Position numbers and translations under genes: made by a program. A stretch of 64,000 bases of DNA. Source: DATFNI01 sp963712305 (GTDB taxonomy: Bacteria > Bacteroidota > Rhodothermia > Balneolales > DATFMH01). The notes under the pieces were generated by a model, which was not told where the DNA came from, searched no databases, and saw nothing but the letters and a program-made list of their open reading frames with translations. The stretch covers positions 1,054,001 to 1,118,000 of the forward strand of contig CAVQHI010000002.1 in assembly GCA_963712305.1 (NCBI GenBank), read 5' to 3'. Below, piece by piece: positions 16,540 to 25,709 of this stretch (position 1 is its first letter; each line of letters begins with the position of its first letter).

Positions 16540-18384
16540 TTGCAAAGGTTTAATTCCCGCTACATTAATACAAAACTTCACGGCCTCAGCGAGGCGGTGA
16601 ACGTACGACTTACAGGACGATGGATTTTACTGTGTGCCATCGTAGGAGTTGGTGCCGGATTTGGTTCATTACTTTTTGCCTTCCTATTAGAGCACCTGCA
16701 GTCGTTTGCTCTTGGTCACATGGCAGGATATACCTTCCCGCTGCCAGGTGGTGAAGGGGGAGCCGTTCCTGCCTTCAAACATACGATAGATGAGATAAAA
16801 TTTGTATCACATCCCTGGTTGTTGATTTTGCTGCCGGCTGTAGGTGGTCTTATTTCCGGCGCTCTTGTCTACACATTCGCACCCGAAGCCGAGGGCGAAG
16901 GCGTTGACAACGCGATCAAGGCTTACCACATGAATCGCGGTATTATCAAGCCTCTCGCAACAATCATTAAGATGATTGCCTCCGTTATCACAATCGGCTC
17001 GGGTGGAAGTGCGGGTCGTGAAGGTCCTATCGCAACAATTGGTGGTGGTATTGGCTCTCTTCTTGCGATGAAGCTGAAACTTTCGGAAGATGAACGCAAG
17101 ACCCTCGTCTTGGCGGGCATCGGCGCGGGGATTGGTTCAATATTTCGCGCACCGCTCGGTGGCGCAATATTTGCAACCGAGGTCCTGTATCGGAAGGATA
17201 TAGAGACCGAAGGTCTGATGCCTTCGATCATCGCTTCGATCATCGCTTATTCCATTTATTCCAGTATTACTGGCTGGAAAACGGTCTTCATTTTTCAGTC
17301 GGCCCACTTTGAGCGGCCTCTTGAACTTCCGTTATATATAGCTCTTGCTCTTATCGTTACCGTTGTTGGTATTTTTTACACAAGAATATTTTTCGCTGTC
17401 AAGCGCAATTTTTTTGATCGTCTGAAAATTAACAAATACTGGAAGCCGGCAATCGGTGGATTGATGGTGGGTTGTGTCGCTTTTTTCTTCCCGGCCGTGC
17501 TTTCTTCCAGCTATGGTTATCTGCAACTGGCTTTGCAGGGGAATCTTACGATTCCGTTCATGCTGTTGTTGGCATTTTTGAAGATTTTTACCACTTCATT
17601 TACGATTCAATCCGGTGGTTCGGGAGGTGTATTTGCACCGTCGCTCGTTATCGGTGGATTGATTGGCGGTGCATATGGATTACTCGTTCACCAGCTGTTT
17701 CCGACGCTGGCGGTAGATCCTCAGGGATATGCTCTGGTAGGTATGGGAGCGTTCTTCAGTGGTGTTGTAAATATTCCGTTTGCCGCCACCATTCTCATCA
17801 CTGAAATGAGTGGCAGCTATGATCTGTTGGTTCCGCTGATTTTCGCGAGTGCCATTTCATATATCGGTGCACAGAGCTGGAGCTTATATGCCCAACAACT
17901 GGAAAGCCGCCTGGGCAGCATGTCGCACAGAGGTGCATTCATGCGTGAGGTGCTGGAAAGCGTTAAAGTGCGAACGGCCTATCGGCCCGTACCCAACATG
18001 CCTGTCATAGAGATAGATACGCCCATTCATGAAATCCTTGACGCTTTTACGCGATCAGAGGTGCTTGTCCTGCCGGTTATGAATAAAAATACGAACAAGC
18101 TTGTGGGACTTCTTTCTATTTACGATGTCCGCAATCTGCTTAATAATGAAGATAGTCCGGCTATCATCGCGGCTGATATCATGACTCCTCTGTTCGTTTT
18201 ACACCTGAATGAATCGCTGGGTAAAGCATTCGAATATTTTATTGAATCCGGTGAGCCGGAGATACCCGTTCTTGCGAATGGATCGGATCGCCGGGCGATC
18301 GGTACGCTCAGTGAACGAGGGTTCCTCATTGCCTATGAAAAATCCGTTAAGGCGTCCGGGGCCACCTCTGAGATTTATGAATAG
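16540..18384 (+). CDS. CLC-family chloride channel/transporter with CBS domains
   Basis: The protein has 614 residues. The membrane part (about residues 25-440) shows the CLC anion-site motifs GSGGSAGREGP with the gating Glu, GIGSIFRAPLGG and SGGSGGVFAPS in order. The C-terminal 480-600 region contains a CBS pair (IDTPIHEILDAFTRSEVLVL and AADIMTPLFVLHLNESLGKA), which in this family senses adenine nucleotides. It moves chloride or similar anions across the inner membrane, possibly in exchange for protons. No ATG fits the N-terminus, so a TTG start at 16540 is used; a candidate promoter just upstream supports it. Confidence 0.9.
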   Translation: MQRFNSRYINTKLHGLSEAVNVRLTGRWILLCAIVGVGAGFGSLLFAFLLEHLQSFALGHMAGYTFPLPGGEGGAVPAFKHTIDEIKFVSHPWLLILLPAVGGLISGALVYTFAPEAEGEGVDNAIKAYHMNRGIIKPLATIIKMIASVITIGSGGSAGREGPIATIGGGIGSLLAMKLKLSEDERKTLVLAGIGAGIGSIFRAPLGGAIFATEVLYRKDIETEGLMPSIIASIIAYSIYSSITGWKTVFIFQSAHFERPLELPLYIALALIVTVVGIFYTRIFFAVKRNFFDRLKINKYWKPAIGGLMVGCVAFFFPAVLSSSYGYLQLALQGNLTIPFMLLLAFLKIFTTSFTIQSGGSGGVFAPSLVIGGLIGGAYGLLVHQLFPTLAVDPQGYALVGMGAFFSGVVNIPFAATILITEMSGSYDLLVPLIFASAISYIGAQSWSLYAQQLESRLGSMSHRGAFMREVLESVKVRTAYRPVPNMPVIEIDTPIHEILDAFTRSEVLVLPVMNKNTNKLVGLLSIYDVRNLLNNEDSPAIIAADIMTPLFVLHLNESLGKAFEYFIESGEPEIPVLANGSDRRAIGTLSERGFLIAYEKSVKASGATSEIYE

Positions 18385-18487
18385 TTTCTCTCTGTGATTT
18401 ATGATCTAAAATCAATAAACTGTCTGAAACATACGGAGTTAAATCCCGTAGTTTTTAGTACATTATATTTTAAAAGCATATCTATCT

Positions 18488-19036
18488 ATGAGACAATTTC
18501 TGGCATTAACTGTTGTGTTGCTGGTCGCAGCTTTTACGACGCAAGCTCAGGCTCCCGGCAGCCAGCAAACAAGAAAAGAATCGCGTGAAATAAGCTCCCC
18601 TGCAGTAAGGACCGGCGATGGTCAGTGGATTACTCTCGATAAAGCCCTGAAATTAGCTAAAACGAATCACAAGAAAGTACTTATCGATTTCGGTGCTGAT
18701 TGGTGCGGTTACTGTAAGAAAATGGATAAGGAAGTATTTCCTAATAAGCAGGTTCAAAGTTTGCTTAATAAATATTTTTATACCGTTAAAATCGACGTTG
18801 AGTCTAAAGATCAGGTTGCGTTTCGCGGTAAAACTTATACTAAGGGTGAATTTGCACAGGCTTTTGGTGTCTCGGGGTTACCAACGTATGTGTTTATCGA
18901 TTCGACAGGGGAACCCATTGCGGGGCAACCCGGCTATATTCCTGCACCGGCTTTTGCAAAAATGCTCTCATATATTGGAAGTGACGCATACAAGACTACT
19001 AAATTCAGCACGTATGACGATTCCTCCAGCAGATGA
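18488..19036 (+). CDS. Secreted thioredoxin-fold protein
   Basis: The protein has 182 residues. A signal peptide ends near TTQAQA, so the protein acts in the periplasm. The thioredoxin fold follows, with VLIDFGADWCGYCKKMDKEV; Cys73 and Cys76 form the redox pair, and VSGLPTYVFID holds the cis-Pro. The sequence around the active site is closest to the DsbD C-terminal/thioredoxin_7 group, which reduces disulfides or assists cytochrome maturation. It is followed 55 bp later by a trypsin-like lipoprotein on the same strand; a joint role in envelope quality control is only a guess. Confidence 0.85.
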   Translation: MRQFLALTVVLLVAAFTTQAQAPGSQQTRKESREISSPAVRTGDGQWITLDKALKLAKTNHKKVLIDFGADWCGYCKKMDKEVFPNKQVQSLLNKYFYTVKIDVESKDQVAFRGKTYTKGEFAQAFGVSGLPTYVFIDSTGEPIAGQPGYIPAPAFAKMLSYIGSDAYKTTKFSTYDDSSSR

Positions 19037-19091
19037 TTCCGTAGATTGCCGTTAAGGCTGTTATTTTGAGGCCACTAACCGGGGATTATAT

Positions 19092-20123
19092 ATGTGGCGA
19101 TCATTTTTTATACTGCTTGTCTCTACAGTGATTGGCAGTTCATGTTCCGGACCGAAGCAAACCTCGCAACCGTTCTCTGAAAGCGGATATACGACCAGTT
19201 TTCCTCAGAGGGATATGAGTGGCGATCTGCAGTATCTCTTCCATTCGGTGAAGCGCATTACAAGTACAGCCTTTTATAATACCTATATTCTCGCGCCGAC
19301 ACCTTCGATATATGACAGAAACATAAGCCAAAGCCGCCTGGAGAAACTTGCTGTACGGCAAACATATACGAATCACAGTTCGGCAGGGACCGCTTTGGTC
19401 CTCTCAACCTCGGAAAGCAGGGTTTTACTTCTTACATGTGCACACGTTATCACATTTCCGGATACCGTCGTGCAGTTTTATCCGGCAGAGAGATCTGGTC
19501 AATTACGCCCTTTGAAATTTGTCGCGTTTAAGGATCGGCAAACAAATCTGCTTATTGATAATGAAAGCCTCGGGTATTTTGACGTCATCGCTGTAGATCA
19601 AAAAAAAGATCTGGCATTGTTGGGATTGTACACACAGGTACAGCAGGTTGGCAAGGTGACTCCAATGGATTTCCCGGCAGGTAATGCCAAAAATCTGAAG
19701 ATGGGATCTTTTACGTACACTCTGGGCTATCCAAAAGGTTATCCGATGATTACGCACGCTATTGTTGGAGATGTGATGCGATCATCATATGGAGCTTTTC
19801 TGATAGATGCTTCTTTCAACAGGGGATTCAGTGGTGGTGTTGTTATGGCTTTGAAAGGCAGCAGGCAGCATCTGGAATGGGTTGGCATCGCTAATTCATC
19901 ATCTGCTACGACCGAATATAAGTTGAAGCCAGACGAGCGGGATATTAAAGATGAGAATCTGAATGATCTGTATGACGGACCGATAATTTTGCGACAACAG
20001 AATAGTATCGACTATGGTATCACCAAAGTAATACCTATTAACCTTGTGCAGGAGTTCATCCGGGATAATCAAAAGGTGATACGGGAACGCGGTTACGTTA
20101 TTCCCGGCCAATTTCTTCATTAG
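19092..20123 (+). CDS. Trypsin-like serine protease lipoprotein
   Basis: The protein has 343 residues. The signal peptide ends in VIGSSC with lipidated Cys18. The catalytic triad of a chymotrypsin-fold protease can be placed: His118 (LLTCAHV), Asp173 (KKDLALL) and Ser247 (NRGFSGGVV). There is no PDZ domain, unlike DegP/HtrA, and the C-terminal 60 residues are unassigned. Anchored at the outer or inner membrane, it would cleave periplasmic proteins; substrates unknown. The 3' end overlaps the convergent pseudouridine synthase gene by 26 bp. Confidence 0.78.
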   Translation: MWRSFFILLVSTVIGSSCSGPKQTSQPFSESGYTTSFPQRDMSGDLQYLFHSVKRITSTAFYNTYILAPTPSIYDRNISQSRLEKLAVRQTYTNHSSAGTALVLSTSESRVLLLTCAHVITFPDTVVQFYPAERSGQLRPLKFVAFKDRQTNLLIDNESLGYFDVIAVDQKKDLALLGLYTQVQQVGKVTPMDFPAGNAKNLKMGSFTYTLGYPKGYPMITHAIVGDVMRSSYGAFLIDASFNRGFSGGVVMALKGSRQHLEWVGIANSSSATTEYKLKPDERDIKDENLNDLYDGPIILRQQNSIDYGITKVIPINLVQEFIRDNQKVIRERGYVIPGQFLH

Positions 20124-20829
20124 AAGCTTGCGATTCTTTCATCATCGTACGAATACTTCTGAATTTGCTCCATGGCAAAATGAAATCCGGGTAATTGATG
20201 AAAGTGAGTTCCTTCTTCTGAGTTGGATGGATCAGTTGCAGCAGATACGCATGTAGAGCCAGGTTACCTTCATTAGTCCTGTCGGCAACACCATATTTGT
20301 AATCTCCCCAGACGGGATGTCCTTCATCTGCAAATTGTACTCTTATTTGATGAGAGCGGCCGGTTATTAAATGAATCCTCACCAGACTGAGATCATCCTG
20401 GTTTTCTAAAGTATCATAGGTGAGGATCGCTTTTTTAGCATGCTCATCATTTCCGGTAACGACACTGACCACATTTTTGTCGTGATCTTTAGACAGATGA
20501 TGTTCAAGCAGGCCATTTTCATCGAGTGGTCCGTGAAGAATGGCAAGGTATTCTTTCTGAATTTTTTTTTGACGCATCTGGTCGGAGAGGCGTGATGCGG
20601 CTTTACTGGTCTTGGCAAAAACGATCAACCCGGACGTCGGTCGATCCAGTCGGTGGACCAGTCCCAGAAATACATTCCCGGGCTTGTCATATTTCTCCTT
20701 GATATATGTTTTAAGCATTGAGAGCATATCCGGATCACCGGAACGATCCGGCTGAGTTGGGACATTAGGTGGTTTACTTACCACCAACAGGTGATTATCC
20801 TCATAAATGATTGTAATATCCGGATGCAT
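20098..20829 (-). CDS. RluA-family pseudouridine synthase
   Basis: The protein has 243 residues, shorter than RluC/RluD because there is no N-terminal S4 domain. The catalytic motif HRLDRPTSGLIVFAKT has Asp62; KIQKEYLA and TGRSHQIRVQFADEGHPVWGD complete the family signature. It isomerises uridine in RNA; single-domain members act on rRNA or tRNA, and the site cannot be assigned. It overlaps the protease gene tail to tail, without a terminator between them. Confidence 0.9.
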   Translation of the reverse strand: MHPDITIIYEDNHLLVVSKPPNVPTQPDRSGDPDMLSMLKTYIKEKYDKPGNVFLGLVHRLDRPTSGLIVFAKTSKAASRLSDQMRQKKIQKEYLAILHGPLDENGLLEHHLSKDHDKNVVSVVTGNDEHAKKAILTYDTLENQDDLSLVRIHLITGRSHQIRVQFADEGHPVWGDYKYGVADRTNEGNLALHAYLLQLIHPTQKKELTFINYPDFILPWSKFRSIRTMMKESQASNEEIGRE

Positions 20830-20981
20830 CAGTTTTATTCTATTAAACAGAATTAGTAAATGAATTTCAGGGTAAGATACCCGACGGTGACGGGAGTTTA
20901 AAGTAAGCGATCAGGCACAATTCAAATTCCGGGATTCCGTTTACCATCAGTATGTAATGATCAGTGATTTAGATTTTTAAT

Positions 20982-22829
20982 ATGGGATTATCATTACAGG
21001 AAAAAGTTGAAAACCTGCCGTTCAAGCCGGGGGTTTATATTTATAAGGATAATAAGGGGAAAATCCTTTATGTGGGCAAGGCCAAACGGCTGCGCAACCG
21101 GGTACGTTCCTATTTCCAGGAATCGAGGGAAATGGATACCCGGATAAAGGTTATGGTAGGGAAGATCGCCGATCTGGAGTTTATCATTACCGACTCTGAA
21201 GCTGAAGCCCTTATTCTTGAGAGTAACCTGATAAAGAAGCATCATCCGCGGTATAATGTGATGTACCGTGATGACAAATCCTATCCGTATATCTGTGTCA
21301 CGAAAGGCGAACGGCCACGAGTTTTTCCGACACGCACTATTATCCGTGATGGAAGCCGATATTATGGTCCCTATGCCCAGGTATGGCAGATGCGCAGAAT
21401 GTTGGAGGTCATACGTGAGGCCTTCAACTTGTGTACATGTGCCTGCTCACCCAAGTTAATCGATCGCACTAAAAGTTTGCCGAAATGGCATAGTTGCTTC
21501 AACGAATATATTGGTGAGTGTTCCGGCGACTGGGACCTTGAAACTTACCAGGATGCCATATCAAAGGTTGAACGTTTGCTTACGGGTAAGACCGAGGGGC
21601 TAATCAGGGAGTTGAAAGAAGAGATGACGATTGCATCTGATGCACTGGCTTTTGAGAAAGCGGCCAAGCTTCGTGATGGAACGGTGGCATTGGAGCGATA
21701 CAGCCAGAAAATGAAGATTGTGACAGATGATCTGGCTGATCGCGATGTTTTTGGCCTGGAGGTGGAACGGGAAGAACAAATAGCCTGCGGTGTACTTTTT
21801 AAAATCCGGGAAGGGAAACTTATCGGTAAATATCACCGCTTCCTGAAGAATATTGAAGAGTTGACGGAATCGGAGATGTTGCAGTCTTTTGTCGAGGATT
21901 ACTACACGAGTGAATTGGCTTCTCTGATTCCCGATGAGGTATACGTAAGTGAAGATCTGGTGGATAATGAACCGTTGATAGAATATTTGTGGCAACAGCA
22001 CGGCCGGAAAGTACCGATTCACCAGCCTAAGATCGGGGTGAAAGCCCAGCTCATGAAAATGGCACAGGCCAATGCCAAATTGCTCTTGGATGAACACCTT
22101 TTGGAGAAATCAAAAGCAGATAAAAAGAAGATACCTCACTCTGTACAGAGTCTGAAACGGGATCTCTATCTCGATCGCTTACCGCGTCGCATTGAATGTT
22201 TCGATAACTCCAACATCCAGGGGAGTGATCCTGTGGCTTCTATGGTCTGTTTTATTGATGGCAAACCACGGAAAAGCGAGTATCGTCATTTCAACATCAA
22301 AACGGTGACCGGTGCCAATGATTTCGCTTCGATGCATGAGATCGTTACCCGCAGATATTCCCGCCTCATGCAGGAAAAACAGCAGATCCCGGATCTGATT
22401 GTTGTTGATGGTGGGAAAGGGCAATTATCGAGTGCCGTGCAGGCGTTAAAAGAAATCGGATTCTATGGACAGGCGCCGATTGTAGGGCTGGCCAAGCGAC
22501 TGGAAGAGGTTTTCGTGCCCGGACAGTCAGATCCTTTGATGATCCCTAAAACTTCGTCGAGTTTAAAATTGATGCAGCGTGTACGGGATGAATCACACCG
22601 TTTCGCAATCACCTTCCATAGAAAAAAGCGCAGGAAGCGGACGTTACAGACAGAACTTCACCAAATCGATGGAATTGGTAACAAAACGGCAGACAAGTTA
22701 CTTCGCCATTTTGGGTCCGTTAAGAAAATCAGACAGACGGACTTGGAAGAGTTGCAAAAAAGAGTAGGAATCGCAACAGGAACAAGGGTTTACTGTTTTT
22801 TTCATTCTGAGGCAGAAGAAAAAGAATAA
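20982..22829 (+). CDS. uvrC: Excinuclease ABC subunit C
   Basis: The protein has 615 residues, full length. The N-terminal GIY-YIG nuclease (GVYIYKDNKGKILYVGKAKR) makes the 3' incision. The UvrB-binding UVR motif lies near residue 210, the RNase H-like 5' nuclease with CFDNSNIQGSDPVASMVCF and DLIVVDGGKGQL in 370-480, and a C-terminal helix-hairpin-helix pair (IDGIGNKTADKLLRHFGS). It works with UvrA and UvrB in nucleotide excision repair. ATG 20982 has no clear Shine-Dalgarno. It stands as a single gene with 412 bp of non-coding DNA after it. Confidence 0.97.
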   Translation: MGLSLQEKVENLPFKPGVYIYKDNKGKILYVGKAKRLRNRVRSYFQESREMDTRIKVMVGKIADLEFIITDSEAEALILESNLIKKHHPRYNVMYRDDKSYPYICVTKGERPRVFPTRTIIRDGSRYYGPYAQVWQMRRMLEVIREAFNLCTCACSPKLIDRTKSLPKWHSCFNEYIGECSGDWDLETYQDAISKVERLLTGKTEGLIRELKEEMTIASDALAFEKAAKLRDGTVALERYSQKMKIVTDDLADRDVFGLEVEREEQIACGVLFKIREGKLIGKYHRFLKNIEELTESEMLQSFVEDYYTSELASLIPDEVYVSEDLVDNEPLIEYLWQQHGRKVPIHQPKIGVKAQLMKMAQANAKLLLDEHLLEKSKADKKKIPHSVQSLKRDLYLDRLPRRIECFDNSNIQGSDPVASMVCFIDGKPRKSEYRHFNIKTVTGANDFASMHEIVTRRYSRLMQEKQQIPDLIVVDGGKGQLSSAVQALKEIGFYGQAPIVGLAKRLEEVFVPGQSDPLMIPKTSSSLKLMQRVRDESHRFAITFHRKKRRKRTLQTELHQIDGIGNKTADKLLRHFGSVKKIRQTDLEELQKRVGIATGTRVYCFFHSEAEEKE

Positions 22830-23241
22830 GGTGACAGGCTGTCATAAGTAAGTAAAATTAAGATAAATTATGTTATCGCAGGCTTTACAGATCCTGCAAA
22901 TGACATAGAAATACCTTACTTTTAAGGGTTTAAAGGGATGATTAGCATCATTATGTTATTGTGCGGTGCGTTTCGTGAGATTATTTTTATGTAAGAAATT
23001 AAGATTTCAGTCACTCTAACAGGTGATGGGTAGGTAAAAATAGATAACGTGAATTGTGGCACAATAATTGTGTTTTACATATGTAGAAGGAACGTAGTTC
23101 ATAATATCTATAGAATTTAAAATTACATTGCCATGTAACACAGGTACAGAACTTAGCGAGGATGCAACAGTTCACAAGCAGGAGCATTAGTGGGTTTTCG
23201 CTCCATTACCTTTTAGAAATTTCCAAGTTAGCGACTCTATC
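22830..23241. other. Intergenic region before the ECF sigma gene
   Basis: Contains a short hairpin (TGACAGGCTGTCA, 22832-22844) directly after uvrC, too short to call a terminator. An AT-rich stretch follows, presumably holding the promoter of the sigma operon, possibly recognised by the sigma itself. No consensus -33/-7 pair and no reading frame was recognised. Confidence 0.4.
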
Positions 23242-23871
23242 ATGAAAACTGAATTGAAGAAAAAGATCAATTACGACGAAATCTCCGACCAGGAACTGGT
23301 GAAGGTTTACCAGAAAAAGAGTGACCAACGTGCTTTTAGAACGTTGCTCGATCGTCATAAAAATAAGATTTACTCATACATCTACAGCATGGTGGGAAGG
23401 GCTGATGTTGCCAACGACATCTTCCAGGAAACATTCACAAAAGTCATTACCAAGCTTGATGATACTTACAATGAGCAGGGTAAATGGATTGCGTGGGTAA
23501 TGCGTATTGCGCATAATGCAACTATTGATTATTTAAGAAAACAAAAACGCTTTATCGACGTTAACTCCAATACTGATGACAATGATGACTTCTACGAACG
23601 TCTTCCTGACGAGAAGTTGGTCGATGCTGAAGAGACTCTGGAGCTCGAAGAAGCGAAAGATAGTCTGATGAAGCACATCGCCAATCTTCCTGAGGAACAG
23701 CGTCAGGTAGTGATGTTGCGTCACTACTATGAAATGTCGTTCAAAGAAATCGCGGAGTTAACAGATGTTTCTATTAACACGGCGTTAGGTCGAATGCGTT
23801 ATGCATTAATTAACCTGCGTAAAATGTTTGAACAGGAAAATGGCAAAGAAATCCGATATGCAAAGCGATGA
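23242..23871 (+). CDS. ECF RNA polymerase sigma factor (sigma-24 type)
   Basis: The protein has 209 residues. Region 2: AFRTLLDRHKNKIYSYIYSM, then DVANDIFQETFTKVI and AWVMRIAHNATIDYLRKQKR. Region 4: LPEEQRQVVMLRHYYEMSFK, followed by a helix-turn-helix EIAELTDVSINTALGRMRYA. It directs RNA polymerase to a stress or envelope regulon. ATG 23242. The next gene overlaps its 3' end by 32 bp and encodes a membrane protein of anti-sigma shape, so the pair should be coupled. Confidence 0.93.
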   Translation: MKTELKKKINYDEISDQELVKVYQKKSDQRAFRTLLDRHKNKIYSYIYSMVGRADVANDIFQETFTKVITKLDDTYNEQGKWIAWVMRIAHNATIDYLRKQKRFIDVNSNTDDNDDFYERLPDEKLVDAEETLELEEAKDSLMKHIANLPEEQRQVVMLRHYYEMSFKEIAELTDVSINTALGRMRYALINLRKMFEQENGKEIRYAKR

Positions 23872-24466
23872 TGCGCTTTGTATTAAATATTTGATGAATG
23901 AGCTGGATCCGACTGAGATTGTGTTGGTTGAGAAAAAAATGGAGTCGGATCCTAACTTTCTGATAGAGGTCGAATGCATGCGGCGGACGTTGAAGCGGCT
24001 TGATAAGTTGCCGACAATGACTCCTTCAGATGCATTAGTTGATCAGATTTGTACTGAAGCTGTTGAATACAACGAATCAGTAAGACCTGTACCTCTGGTC
24101 AACCGGATCTTCCAGGATGCCCGTTACGCAAGCGCCGCTGCTATTCTGATTATTGGCGTTTCTGCAGGCTCTTGGTTCATTTTTAATAGTTCCACAGGTC
24201 AGGCTGAAGTTTCGGGATACCAATTCCAAAACACCACGGCACCCGCATCAAATGCCAGGGAACAGGCCGACAACGAAGTCAATCCCTGGGTTGATCATAA
24301 CAATGTTCTCAGTATTCAGGCTGTGAATTCCAATGGAACTAAGACCAATGCTATTGCTGACAGCTCTATTCTGAAAAGCCTGCATAAGTTGCGTGCATTG
24401 GATAATAATGTCGGATCATCAGCCAGATCGCCAGAGATTGAATTAGCAAGACAAAAACAGGAATAG
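23840..24466 (+). CDS. Putative membrane-bound anti-sigma factor
   Basis: The protein has 208 residues from ATG 23840; TTG 23828 and ATG 23858 are alternatives. The N-terminal cytoplasmic part (DDALCIKYLMNELDPTE, then VEKKMESDPNFLIEVECMRR) has the Cys-free-zinc layout common to Bacteroidetes-type anti-sigmas: an 'LxxELdp.E...E' helix pair. One membrane segment lies at about residues 97-115 (SAAAILIIGVSAGSWFIF), and the remaining 90 residues are polar and periplasmic. Its overlap with the sigma gene is the main evidence for the role. Confidence 0.7.
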   Translation: MAKKSDMQSDDALCIKYLMNELDPTEIVLVEKKMESDPNFLIEVECMRRTLKRLDKLPTMTPSDALVDQICTEAVEYNESVRPVPLVNRIFQDARYASAAAILIIGVSAGSWFIFNSSTGQAEVSGYQFQNTTAPASNAREQADNEVNPWVDHNNVLSIQAVNSNGTKTNAIADSSILKSLHKLRALDNNVGSSARSPEIELARQKQE

Positions 24467-24525
24467 TCTCATAGAGTTAAGCTACAGTTCATCAGTACAT
24501 TTTTAAGTCACAATTCGCTTGCGTG

Positions 24526-25581
24526 ATGATCCGCATCCTGCTATCATCAGTCATGCGAACATTTGTTACTATTATCATTTTAGGTTTATTTATCTGGCCT
24601 TCCAGTGACCTACAGGCTCAGATGAGGCATGTCGCATGGCCGGTGACAATTAGCAGTCATCCAGTTAAGGGAGAAGCAGTTGGACAGACACGCCAAACCG
24701 CAGCAATTCAGAAGGATACTCTTTTCTTTTCGTCCCCGGACTCGTTGCACACCTATTCCCAGTCGTTTGGCGGATCAATGACAACCGGCGTTTTTTTTAC
24801 GTTGCCGGACTCCTTGTTTCCGGTCAGGATACTAGGTTTTGTAGTTAACATGTATGGCGGCAACTCACAGGTTGGAAATGAGTTATCGCAAGCTTCTATT
24901 AAGGCACTTCTTTGGCAGGATGTGACAACCCCGGCTGATATCCAGCCGGTCAATCAAATAAGAGATACGTTCAGCCAAACAATATCGGTAAGTATCAACC
25001 AGTATATACCGATTACCTTCTCATTTTCAGATACAAGCATGATCATGGATCCTGCTAATTTTGCTGTCGGACTTCAATATTCGGGTATTAGCGATACTAC
25101 AAGTGCCGTGAGCCCAATCTTTGGCAATGCACCGGCCACCTTTAAGGATTTTTATATCGATAGTACGACTACGGCCATCGATACGGTGGCAAACTATTAT
25201 GATCACCAGAGTTACTGGAAAAATCCCGACCAGGTTGGAAATATTTCAGGCTGGTTGCTGCTGGAACATGATCCGAATTGGGTCCCAACGGCAATAGACA
25301 GACAGAGTGGAAAACCAACTGATATGTCGTTGCTTACCAATTATCCCAATCCATTTAATCCGACAACCCAATTAAACTTCGTAAGTGTGGAGACGGGACA
25401 TGCGGTTTTAGAAATATTTGATATTTTAGGCAGAATAGTTTACAAAGAGAACTACCAGGTTCGGTCGGGACAGACATATCACTGGACATGGATCGCAACT
25501 GATTATCATTCAGGAATTTATATCGCCAGGGTTAGGGTAAACAATCAGATGGTTACGCGTAAAATGATGCTACTGAAGTAG
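24526..25581 (+). CDS. Secreted protein with type IX sorting domain, function unknown
   Basis: The protein has 351 residues. The signal region is near MRTFVTIIILGLFIWPS and is cleaved around LQAQ. The central 230 residues are beta-rich, Ser/Thr/Asp-rich and match nothing I know. The C-terminal 85 residues form a type A sorting domain: LLTNYPNPFNPTTQLNF, FDILGRIVY, SGIYIARVRVNNQMVTRKMM, LLK. So the protein is probably exported to the surface or medium by the type IX system. It follows the sigma/anti-sigma pair by about 60 bp and may be in the same transcript, perhaps a target of that sigma. Confidence 0.75.
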   Translation: MIRILLSSVMRTFVTIIILGLFIWPSSDLQAQMRHVAWPVTISSHPVKGEAVGQTRQTAAIQKDTLFFSSPDSLHTYSQSFGGSMTTGVFFTLPDSLFPVRILGFVVNMYGGNSQVGNELSQASIKALLWQDVTTPADIQPVNQIRDTFSQTISVSINQYIPITFSFSDTSMIMDPANFAVGLQYSGISDTTSAVSPIFGNAPATFKDFYIDSTTTAIDTVANYYDHQSYWKNPDQVGNISGWLLLEHDPNWVPTAIDRQSGKPTDMSLLTNYPNPFNPTTQLNFVSVETGHAVLEIFDILGRIVYKENYQVRSGQTYHWTWIATDYHSGIYIARVRVNNQMVTRKMMLLK

Positions 25582-25629
25582 GTACGGTTTCCACCATTTT
25601 TTACAAAAAAAACAGACAATTTCATAAAT

Positions 25630-25661
25630 TTTGTTTAGATGAAGGGTTCACGTTATATTTC
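25630..25661 (+). promoter_or_regulatory. Candidate promoter for parA-parB
   Basis: TTTG at 25630-25633 is followed after 20 bp by TATATTTC at 25654-25661, one base off the TAnnTTTG -7 consensus, 48 bp before the parA start. Confidence 0.45.
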
Positions 25662-25709
25662 GCACGACACACCTTCCAAGTATCTACGTCGAGTAAAAAA
25701 ACTGATCAC

